DNA from: Letharia columbiana
Taxonomy: Eukaryota > Ascomycota > Lecanoromycetes > Lecanorales > Parmeliaceae
DNA: 64,000 bases
Direction of reading: 5' to 3'
Assembly: GCF_014066305.1 (NCBI RefSeq)
Contig: NW_023501038.1
Span: forward strand, 372,001-436,000
In this document: positions 35,016 to 44,090 of the stretch, one piece after another
How positions within the stretch are numbered: the first letter of the stretch is position 1
How the letters are laid out: each line of letters begins with the position of its first letter
Made by a program: the position numbers and the translations under genes
Notes under the pieces: model-generated
Told to the model about the DNA's origin: nothing
The model's input: the letters and a program-made list of their open reading frames with translations, nothing else
Database searches by the model: none

Positions 35016-35449
35016 GGTTGTAAAAGTGGGGAGGGAGGTCGAAAGCGGACCGTGCTGTGCGATGAGTCTTCTGGAGGATGTGATACCCTTATATCATGTC
35101 AGCGCTGGCGTATGTACGGTGTCGCGTGGGATGGGCTTGTGGAGGTTCCCAAATGCATAATGATGATTGGGAATGAGCATTTCTCTTATAAGGGTTTCCT
35201 CACTGATGCACAGCTTGAAAAGGTCGACCTTCTCTAGATATTCTTATCAATGGCAAATATGCTGTTGGTATCATACGAAAACTGCGGCTTGGCCTCTGTC
35301 GTGCTTTTGGGTAGCCGTCCATCCTTTCTTGTAAAGATTGCTCCCACGGCATGCTCAAACAACTTCCCTCTTCCGACTGGAAATCTTTCGCAAGTCACGA
35401 AGATAGTCCCTGAAAGCTGCGCCCACACCACCCCGCTTTTCTCCATTTC
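35016..35449. other. Intergenic between convergent PHO85 and SAP-domain genes
   Basis: No gene seen; must hold both 3' UTRs. Confidence 0.4.
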
Positions 35450-36262
35450 TCATGCCATAGCAGCAAAACGCTTCTTCCTCGCCTCCGCCGCCGACCTATC
35501 CTTATCACTCAACCCACTCCCAGCCTTCTTAACCCCATCCTTCGGCGTCCCGCTCCTCTCCCTCCCATTCCTCCCTCCACCCCGAACTTTACTCCGCTTC
35601 TCCCGACCATCCCTCCTCCCCCCATCATCGCCCCCGCGCCCTCTCTTCTGGCCTCTCGCCGCGCGCTCCGGTAATGCTTCATCGAGCCCCTTCACAGCGA
35701 CTCTATCCCCCACGTCCCCAGTGCCGAACTTCTTAGCGCGCTCGATTGCTTTGAGTGCATCTTCATCCGATTCTTGATTCCCGAAACGGGCCGCGCGTTT
35801 TTGACGCTTGGCCAGTTCGTCGTCTAGGGTCGTCGCTTTGATACCGGTAGATGGGAGAGATCTTTTCTTGTCGGCTTCTGTAGCTTTGACATCCTCGACC
35901 GAGGCGGCGGCTTTAGTGTCCTCGGTGGTAGGGGCAGGCGGGTCGACGGTCAGGTCGTTGGTTTTCGAGGGGTCCGTGTCCACGACCTGATTTGGAACTG
36001 CTGTCGGGTTAGTGGGTTGACCAAGGCCACCTGCTGCTATTGCTGCGGCACCAGTTGGCTCAGCGGCGGCTACATCATCCTCCCAGTCAATTTCATCTTC
36101 GGCTCCAGCGGTGGTTGCGATATTGGATGTGGCGGCTTGCTCCGCGTCGTACTGTTGTAGACGCGCGATCAGGTCAGCCTTTTTGCCGGTGTGAGGAAGG
36201 GAGCGGGTTTTGAGTAGGTCTTCAAGCTCGGCATTCTTCTTCTTGGCGTAATCGGTCGACAT
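35450..36262 (-). CDS. THO1: SAP-domain protein, Tho1/SARNP-like
   Basis: Single exon, 270 residues. The N-terminal SAP motif (about residues 5-40) reads AKKKNAELEDLLKTRSLPHT then GKKADLIARLQQYD, a DNA/RNA-binding helix pair. An acidic segment (AEDEIDWEDDVAAAE) and an Ala/Thr/Pro-rich linker follow. The C-terminal half has the family block ELAKRQKRAARFGNQ, EDALKAIERAKKFGTG, then RGG-like basic stretches (GQKRGRGGDDGGRRDGREKR) and a final AEARKKRFAAMA. Yeast Tho1 and human SARNP (CIP29) act in co-transcriptional mRNP assembly and nuclear export with the TREX machinery. A nuclear mRNA-binding role is inferred. The architecture and length fit the family well. Confidence 0.87.
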   Translation of the reverse strand: MSTDYAKKKNAELEDLLKTRSLPHTGKKADLIARLQQYDAEQAATSNIATTAGAEDEIDWEDDVAAAEPTGAAAIAAGGLGQPTNPTAVPNQVVDTDPSKTNDLTVDPPAPTTEDTKAAASVEDVKATEADKKRSLPSTGIKATTLDDELAKRQKRAARFGNQESDEDALKAIERAKKFGTGDVGDRVAVKGLDEALPERAARGQKRGRGGDDGGRRDGREKRSKVRGGGRNGRERSGTPKDGVKKAGSGLSDKDRSAAEARKKRFAAMA

Positions 36263-38766
36263 GGTGAGTACTGAAAGGGTGGAATGGCTTGCTATTGGTG
36301 AGGTAGGAAACGGTGAAGCGTTGCGGTTTGGCGGTAAGAGAGGATGAATAGTTGTTGAAAGACGTGTGGTTTGTTCGTGAAAGATGGTGTTTGCAAGACA
36401 ACAGAAAGCCGGTTCGATGGGGTGAGGTCAGCAGTTGGAGTCTTGTATGGTCGATGGAGAGACGATGGTTGTCAAGGAATGTACTGATTGCAGAACTCCA
36501 GAACACCGCAAAGATAGGGCTGAGCTTAGCGCCATTTTTGACAATAGAGGCACTTTCGATTCAAACAATAGGTAAGTGGGATGTGGTTTCCGTATTCACT
36601 TCTCAACACGTCGCTGTAAGAACGTTGTCTTTGAAAATAACCTCATTGGTGTCACAAATAAATTTCTTTGTCCACCTGTGAAGAAGCTCATAGACTGCGC
36701 TGGCAAGGAGGCTCAGTGGCATGTCTTCCGAGGGCAGTCGTTACAGATTGGAAAAGCAACAATTCTATGACGCAACACAATCGATTTCGCAGAGCATCAG
36801 CTATCTGATGCGGACTCAAATCCACCTAGGACCCGCTTTCCCCTCCACCACCAGAGCGTCACATGACCGACATGGCACCGAGAGAATGGATGCGCCAGGA
36901 ACGCGGCCGACCAATCATGCCCAATCACTACCATGACAGCTGCAGATGGTGGCACACCATCATGACCGTACGGTTGTCGGCGTCGCCGTCAGCTTCCCTG
37001 GCTGTCTGAAGTGAGGGGAAATTCATGCATCGACATCCGAAGGACCAGCTCTGTAGCTGCGTCCCTTTTTCGCCACTGCCTTTAGATCCTCCGTGAGCCT
37101 TCATGTCCGTTCATCACTCCACTCCAAGCCGCTCCACTCCAATCAGCGACATAGGCTTTTGGACGGACCGAGGCGATGGGCCTTGACATTCCGTGATTCA
37201 ACCTTCCATGTCGACCATTCACATCTTCATCATAGGAGGCTGCTCGGCTGTGAAAGATTAGGTTCTAACAGTCGTTTCCGTCAGTCATGAGAGGATGTCG
37301 AATAGTAGTGTTCGTCAGACGTAAGTGTACGTGCAAGGTAAAATAATCAGTAAGGGTCTCTGCGATCGTCAAAACCTCAAATGTTAGCAGTTCCAAAAGT
37401 TGGAGAGAAGTACTCTGTATTGACCAAACTTCGTGATAAAAGTGGCGGGCTGTTTTGGTTGGGGCCCCGTGGTTGCATGATGCATCATGCATCGGAACGG
37501 ATAATTGGTGAGCCTAGAAGGCGAAGCGCTGCGTTAACGCTCATGATTCGATCCCAACGCATGTACCTATCCCACACTACAACGTGCCTTCGAGAACGAA
37601 TGATAGCATGGCGTTTACCAGGTTTGCACGTTACAACAACGTTTTCTCTCAGTACTTCACTAAAAGCTTGTGGGCCCGCCTCACTTGCGTTCAGAACCGA
37701 CGAATAAGGGTGGATTCATGTGACTTTGTCACTTGTACGGATAGGTACCCGTACAGGTGAGGCTGCTGGGGTTGTTGGTCTCCATGGCAGCTTCTGCTTC
37801 GGCGAGTATCGTCCTACTCTAGAAGCCCGATACCAAATACCGCTGAACCCTCGCTCATCTTTCGTAGTTGACGGCAAAGCGTCTGACCATGACAGAGACA
37901 TCTAGGGCTGATGTCAATTCGATGGCCACGCGGTCTTGCCCGGCTTCTGCTGTTGCTCTTGTTGTTGCTCTTGCTCTCACTTGAAGCTTGAAAGATGGAC
38001 TACAGAGATCTAAAAAGATCTCAAGGGTCGCCTCATTCGACGCGACGGTCTCGCCCCCAACGGCTTAGCAAGGTCCAATTAAGATCCTGGTTACACGTTG
38101 CCTCCCGTCGGTGCCGCCAATTTTTGCTTGAATTGTCCCACGGTTCCCACCCCTCCCAAATTTAAGGGATGATCCTTTTTTCCCCACCTCAAACATGCTA
38201 CATAGTAAGATATCTTCCAAAATTTAACAACAACTGTCTCGTTGATCTTCTTATCTTTTCATTCATATGTTTTATTCGATTATTTTTCATATCTTTTCTT
38301 TTCGATAACCATATATATTATTCAACAACAAATCTGCCTTGTTCATCGACCGCCTGTCTTCTTCACCGCAACTTGTTCCTATTTCGGGGTGTCCCGTTCG
38401 TTGTACATGTGGCTGTGAGGCTGTGCGACTTTAGTGGCTCTGAGCTGGCATCGAGAAATATTTTACGCCTGCGCGCAAAAAAGGACAAAAGGCAACGGTC
38501 GTGTCATTGATCTAAGCACGTGAATGTCACGGGATCCTCATCTCACATCTTCATCCGAATACTCATATCGAATGCCATGTAAACTTTTTGAGGCACGTGC
38601 TATCAGTCCACCGCCTTGGCGTACCTTTTTTTGACCATATACTGACTGTGCTACAAAGGCATCGCGGACCCTAGTCCATATGAAATGATCGCTGGCTGTC
38701 ACATATATCGCTCATGTCCTCCATCGCTGTAGTTTGTTCGAGTGCTTCGCGAGCCAAGCAGCAACA
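36263..38766. other. Long intergenic region upstream of the 1544-residue protein
   Basis: About 2.5 kb with no supportable gene. It includes a palindromic GATGCATCATGCATC run near 37480, a Leu-codon-like TTGCTCTTG microsatellite near 37950-37978, and an AT-rich, T-rich leader with TATATATTATT at about 38313-38323. It may contain a long 5' UTR or regulatory region of the downstream gene. Confidence 0.45.
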
Positions 38767-41700
38767 ATGGCTTCGCGGGGAGCATTTGGCTTCAAGTCTG
38801 CGAAGCAATCAGGCAAAGCAGAGTCAAAGGAGAAGACACCAGTGGGCCCATCACCAAGACCGCCCATAGCGTCTTCAGCATCCAATTCCTCGAAAATGCC
38901 GACGCATTCTTCCTCTTTTTTTTCTCGCAGCAAACACATTCGGCCAAAAGTCGATTCTTCGTCCTCGAATATCGCAACATCCTCTAACACTTCAACCAGC
39001 AAATCGCAGAGCTCGCTCCGTGTCGCCACCACAAGAAGCGAGCCGGGAACAAGGACAATAGCTGAGCCGGCGCGGAATGCGGGATTGGGGATCTCAACCT
39101 TGACTCAATCTCCTGGGATACCTGCGCCTAAGTCGGGGAAGCAGGTTCGCAACATTTTGAGGCGTAAGGCCCCAATAGTGCAGCACGGCCAATATGCTCG
39201 TACTGATTCCTCGGCTTCTTCATACGAACCAACGCCATCAACAAATCCGCTACAGACTGTCAGTTCGCCTGGAGGCTACAGGGACGCTTTTCCTGGATCT
39301 GTCTTTGGAATCGCCGTGCCCGCTGTGTCCAGCACACCAGCTCTGGGCCAAAGCTCGGAGTTGGCTACTTCGAGCTCTCGAATGGCCAGCTACAACACTC
39401 GCAACACCCCAGAGGCTTTGTCCACACAAAATTTGCCTCCTCCGACTCCTACCTTCGCTGATAGCGGCTCGTCTACTCGCCGCTCCGAATCGCCTGGCGC
39501 CTTCAGTAGGACTTCCACACCTACATCCATGTCATCGCAGTCGCCGGGGGTCTCGACCCCAATCAAGGCTCCCATAGGCAGAAAGCAGCTTAGTCCAACC
39601 CGGAGCCGCCCACCTGTGACAAGACGGAAATTTCCAGGCGTTCCGCTGCAAGAGGACTCCAATATCTCGCGGAGTCGAGGCCTCACAGCGGTGCGAGAAT
39701 CCTTGACCTCTTCGTCGTCTTCATCTACTGTCAAAGGCACTGATAGGCGTGACGGCTCTCAAGTTCATTCAACCTCAAACCGGTCAACTCCTATCCCTCC
39801 CAGTCCTCCTGTACGGCAGTCGTCCATGAGGTTAGGACCATCACCTCTTAAAGACCACGGTAGAAGGCGGGAGTTTATTAAAGGTGCGCCAGATCTACGT
39901 TCATATGATGCTGTGGGACTGCAAAGGCCCCACGGTGAATCTTTTGTCGCACAAAACGACTCATACCGACACAATTGGTCCCGAACGCCACCTCCCAGGC
40001 CGAGTCGAGAAGGGACTCCAAGTCTTGATCTTAACGACACGCTCGACCTCTTGCAGGGTACCAAAACCCGTATTATTTTGGATAGAGACGTCCCAAGCAG
40101 CGAAAGGGCGGTTGGTACAAATACGAGTCGTACTGCATTGGGCCGCTTTCCATCTAATGCGTCCTCGATGTCCGCGAGACCATCCCGAATGCCATCACCA
40201 AATCCGGTCGTTACAAATCCTCTTCGACCGATTCGTAGCGAACCCTCAAAACCGCAAGCTCTACCGTTGGTGGAGACTAATGTTGGTGGTGTCCCATCCA
40301 CGAAAGATCCTAGTCCGCTGAGTGCCAGCTCCAGCAAGTCCTCTTCTCGATTTGGGTTTTTTATGAAGCGCACAAGGTCGCCGTTGGACACCGCAGCTTT
40401 CGAGAATCCCGAAAAGGCTGCAAAGAAGGGTCCAGCTGCGGGGACTGGCCACGAAGGCTATGGAAAATATGCGCGACGAGGCCGAAGTGGCAGTATCAGT
40501 ACCAGCGCCAGCAGAGGTCGGTCAACAAGTACCAACAGTGCTGGACGTACGTCCATCAGTCGAAAAAGCAGTTTTACGAGCCGGGATGACCATGAGATGG
40601 ACGAATTCCTACGGGAAAGACTCGCACCTGTAGTCATGACTGGAGGCGGTCAAGCGATCGACGGTCGTACTTTGGCTTCAGTACATCACCCTACGAGCAG
40701 TGGAGAAAGTGCAGCGGCCATGACGTCAAGTGAAAGTCTTGATGGAACAAGTGAGCCGCTTTCACGCCAGATGCTTATGCGCAGCGAAACCCCAGGTAGA
40801 GAGCTCGCCAATATGCACTACCTCCGCAGAGACCATCGAAGGCTACCTGACAGGAAGGATAACCCAGAATACCGAATGAAGCAGCAGGAGGAAGGGTACG
40901 TGGGTTCGTCATACGGGGAGCCAACATTGGCGGCGCGGCGCTCGGCGCATCGATCACAATTGTTTGGAAAAGCGGTCGAAGTAATGAAGATTCCCGCACC
41001 AATCGACACACGGGCTGTTGCGGCCTCTCCTAGCATGGAGAGCCACGATGACCTTCAGTCCATTCTTATTCGGACAGATGGTACGCTTCAACTTAACGAT
41101 AACATAATTGAAAGGCGTGAGGGCAATTGGCTCAAATCACAGAATCCTGAGGGTCGTGCAAGATCAAGATCTCCAAAAAAATGGGCCTTTTTCCAGAGGG
41201 CACAAGCTTCCCCAAGAACGCGAGTAGAAGCCATCGCGCCGCCATCAAGTAACGATCAGACCAGTGTCAGAGAGCTCCCAGCAACGGTATCGAGCCTTCC
41301 GAAATCTCGATCTGTCGCATTCTACGCGCTGCTTGACGGCAGCGAGCAAGAAGTCTCAAACGAGATGGGTGTTATACAATCAGCAGAGAGGAATCGACTT
41401 AACACTATCCATAGTGGAGTACCGGCTTCTCTGAGCGCCCAAGACATTTCTCCGCAGCGAGACCACAGGCTTTCCACGCTTTTGCCTTCACCTCCGAGGT
41501 TGATCGCAGAATCCCCCAACCTTCGAGTTCCACTCACGCCCAGTGTCATTCTCCGCCCGCCTGAGGCCACAACTGCAGCTGCGAGGGAAGTCCGACCTGT
41601 TCCACTCCCCGAGCCTAAGAAACCTCGATTGCAGCAAGTTGGCCGCATTCCCAGAGTCGTCTCAAAGCGTGATCGTCCACACAAGCCGCCCCCTCAGTCT

Positions 41701-43401
41701 TTCTCTCGGCCTTTTGCACGACGTCCCTCTATTGTCAACGAAGCCCCCACAACGGTTCCAGAAATAGGAGCACAAAACCACGTTGAGCGACCGCGTCTAG
41801 GAATACTGACCGAATTCATCCCCTCCAATACTTGGGGTGACCAAGACTCTGCCAAACCAGCCAGTGCCCCTGTGAAACCCAGCGAAGGCTTCTATAGAAT
41901 TGATAAAGACGAGTTCTTAGCCTTTCCGCCAAGGATTGAATCCGAAGTGTCGGGCTCAAGCAGCTCCGGAATCTTAAGCCTCGTTGGGACGACCGCTATT
42001 GTTCCCGAGCCGGGTACTGCTCCTGATGAAGATGAGGTCTGGAACGAATACAACGAATTCCTTGACACCGTTGAGTCTCCCGCCCCATTGGCCGAAGAGT
42101 CTAAAAACCCCCTTAAAACAATCCTACGAAAAGGTGGGTGGGCACCTGAGCCTCTTCATATTCGGAAGGTATCCTCGGGAACGGGTTCATCGAGCAGCAT
42201 TGAGAAGAGAGTGTCAGCAACATATCCTGGTATATCGGCACCAACAAGACCTTTACCTAGTCCTCCAGATAGGTCAAAGCTCAGTGGTTCTGGACGACCC
42301 GCAACTCCGGTGACTATCTCCGATCTGTCGGCAGGGTATGGCGATCAGAATAGATCCGGTGCGATCAACAGGCGACGGAGCTTGTCCAGTGGCAGTCGGT
42401 ATAGCACGAGCTCGATTGAGTCTGACCCCAATTGGCTTGGCGGCCGTGAGAACAGGCAGAAGAAGACAAGCACCCCTCCTGTATCTGCAAAGACTCACAC
42501 GGGACCTATCGTCCAGAGTAGCTTGAGATTCGATGCGCTTATGACCAGTCGCTGGCTTTCTTTTGATAGGGTCTTGTTCAGTCCAGCTCTTGTCGAGGCA
42601 AAGCGCAATCACAAAGATCGAGTCCTAGTGCTTGATGGACTTGGTAACGACGATTGGTCCTTCTACTGCGCCGAGACTTACGTGGACGTTGACATTTTCA
42701 ACCTGAGTCCTAAACCTGCCAGCCCGCCGCAAATTGGAGCACTTCAGCTCCCCAAGAATTATCATCAAGTCCAGCATGTTGATATCAAAACACCGTTTCC
42801 ATTTGAAACAGGATCCTTCACAGCTGCTGTCTTCCGCTTCCCAGCTGCAACGTCGGAGGATGCGTACCTCAACTCAATTTCAGAGTGCATGCGAGTGCTC
42901 CGTCCCGGAGGTTATCTCGAAATGAGTATTCTAGACATAGATATGGTAAACATGGGCAACCGAGCCAGAAGAACCCTTGGTGAGCTCAAGTACAGAATGG
43001 CAGTTTCTCAACCAGAGTTGGACCTGAGGCCGTTGTCAGACAGTCTACAGAAAATGGTGAAGCAGAGCGGGTTCGAAAATCTTAATCGTTGCGTGCTGAA
43101 CGTACCTGTCGCTGGCCACGTATCGAGGTCTCGGTTTCGACCTGGGTCGTTAGACGAGAACAGCGGCACGCTGGGAGACTTGCGTAAGGAGCCTTCTGGC
43201 CAGGGAGACGGAGGTCTCGCGAAGAGTCTTGCTATAGTGGGAAGATGGTGGTTCACAAGGTGTTATGAGATGATTACATTACCTTACGGAGGTTTGGAGA
43301 GAAGCATATGGAATGACGAGGCACTCCTGCAGGAGTGTGAGAAAAGAGGAACTGGGTTCAAGCTGTTGCTGTGCTACGCTCAAAAGCCGGTAGACCCTTA
43401 A
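38767..43401 (+). CDS. Very long disordered protein with C-terminal methyltransferase-like domain
   Basis: One uninterrupted frame of 1544 residues from the ATG at 38767 (context ACAATGG). Residues 1 to about 1240 are Ser/Pro/Arg-rich and probably disordered, with many SP/TP sites and Ser runs. From about 1250 a folded part begins: SSLRFDALMTSRWLSFDRVL, then VLVLDGLGNDDWSFYCAETY (degenerate motif I), VDVDIFNLSP, PFPFETGSFTAAVFRFPAA, and CMRVLRPGGYLEMSILDIDM, which matches the LRPGG motif of class I SAM methyltransferases. After a linker, GLAKSLAIVGRWWFTRCYEM and GFKLLLCYAQ end the protein. The glycine motif is weak, so binding of SAM is uncertain. The combination looks like a regulatory or scaffold protein with a (pseudo)methyltransferase end. 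I do not know its function. Confidence 0.85.
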   Translation: MASRGAFGFKSAKQSGKAESKEKTPVGPSPRPPIASSASNSSKMPTHSSSFFSRSKHIRPKVDSSSSNIATSSNTSTSKSQSSLRVATTRSEPGTRTIAEPARNAGLGISTLTQSPGIPAPKSGKQVRNILRRKAPIVQHGQYARTDSSASSYEPTPSTNPLQTVSSPGGYRDAFPGSVFGIAVPAVSSTPALGQSSELATSSSRMASYNTRNTPEALSTQNLPPPTPTFADSGSSTRRSESPGAFSRTSTPTSMSSQSPGVSTPIKAPIGRKQLSPTRSRPPVTRRKFPGVPLQEDSNISRSRGLTAVRESLTSSSSSSTVKGTDRRDGSQVHSTSNRSTPIPPSPPVRQSSMRLGPSPLKDHGRRREFIKGAPDLRSYDAVGLQRPHGESFVAQNDSYRHNWSRTPPPRPSREGTPSLDLNDTLDLLQGTKTRIILDRDVPSSERAVGTNTSRTALGRFPSNASSMSARPSRMPSPNPVVTNPLRPIRSEPSKPQALPLVETNVGGVPSTKDPSPLSASSSKSSSRFGFFMKRTRSPLDTAAFENPEKAAKKGPAAGTGHEGYGKYARRGRSGSISTSASRGRSTSTNSAGRTSISRKSSFTSRDDHEMDEFLRERLAPVVMTGGGQAIDGRTLASVHHPTSSGESAAAMTSSESLDGTSEPLSRQMLMRSETPGRELANMHYLRRDHRRLPDRKDNPEYRMKQQEEGYVGSSYGEPTLAARRSAHRSQLFGKAVEVMKIPAPIDTRAVAASPSMESHDDLQSILIRTDGTLQLNDNIIERREGNWLKSQNPEGRARSRSPKKWAFFQRAQASPRTRVEAIAPPSSNDQTSVRELPATVSSLPKSRSVAFYALLDGSEQEVSNEMGVIQSAERNRLNTIHSGVPASLSAQDISPQRDHRLSTLLPSPPRLIAESPNLRVPLTPSVILRPPEATTAAAREVRPVPLPEPKKPRLQQVGRIPRVVSKRDRPHKPPPQSFSRPFARRPSIVNEAPTTVPEIGAQNHVERPRLGILTEFIPSNTWGDQDSAKPASAPVKPSEGFYRIDKDEFLAFPPRIESEVSGSSSSGILSLVGTTAIVPEPGTAPDEDEVWNEYNEFLDTVESPAPLAEESKNPLKTILRKGGWAPEPLHIRKVSSGTGSSSSIEKRVSATYPGISAPTRPLPSPPDRSKLSGSGRPATPVTISDLSAGYGDQNRSGAINRRRSLSSGSRYSTSSIESDPNWLGGRENRQKKTSTPPVSAKTHTGPIVQSSLRFDALMTSRWLSFDRVLFSPALVEAKRNHKDRVLVLDGLGNDDWSFYCAETYVDVDIFNLSPKPASPPQIGALQLPKNYHQVQHVDIKTPFPFETGSFTAAVFRFPAATSEDAYLNSISECMRVLRPGGYLEMSILDIDMVNMGNRARRTLGELKYRMAVSQPELDLRPLSDSLQKMVKQSGFENLNRCVLNVPVAGHVSRSRFRPGSLDENSGTLGDLRKEPSGQGDGGLAKSLAIVGRWWFTRCYEMITLPYGGLERSIWNDEALLQECEKRGTGFKLLLCYAQKPVDP

Positions 43402-44090
43402 AAGCCAGCCCGGATCTACGTCAAAGACAACAGAAGGTGTAAGAGTCCGACCTTAATCACGACATGAGAAACGATTTCATTGGTTATGGCTTGACGATGC
43501 ATTTCCCATTGGCAACATCGGAGCGAATTGTCGAGCGATTTCCTGCGATTTGAGCGGTGCATTCATCCCATGCATTTACGAAAGACCACTGGCGCAAGCC
43601 TTGTATGTATGATTACGACTGTTTTGTCGGAGGAGAGAGAGATCAAGTAATGGAGTCTTGTTTGCTTTATATAGGTGCTTGAGGGCACAGGATTGGGGTG
43701 GGGTTTGGCAGGCTGGTATTTACTGCATACAGTTCTTGGACATAGAGTTGTGATCATACCTGTATAATTTGCCAGCACCCAGTGTTGAAGTTCTGTCAAT
43801 GGAAGGAACAGTCCAAGCGCTGTAAGAAATGAAATGCGACGCTCAAAATAAAAGCAGGAGGGTCTGGCGATCTCGGACCCTCCTCCTTAATTCTTTGCCA
43901 CATAAAGTACTATGGAACACAAAATTCAAACTCAACTACAACTTCGATTTTAGAGCCTTGGAGGTCAACCCGATAATAAAATCACCTCCCCCTCACATCC
44001 TTCCTGTTTCACTTCTCGTTCACCATTATGTACTCGACATGATATTGCCATTCAACTTCAAAGAGGCGTCGTAGCCATTGTTCCACAAGG
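43402..44090. other. Intergenic, nothing supportable
   Basis: No gene or repeat recognised; it should hold the promoter of the Zn2Cys6 remnant. Confidence 0.4.

Noticed and set aside
35250..35777. 175-codon plus-strand frame opposite the SAP-domain gene
   Set aside because: It is the antisense shadow of a well supported gene with family motifs.
30555..36262. A dedicated carbon/phosphate signalling cluster
   Set aside because: The genes are standard housekeeping regulators in both orientations; adjacency alone does not show a system.
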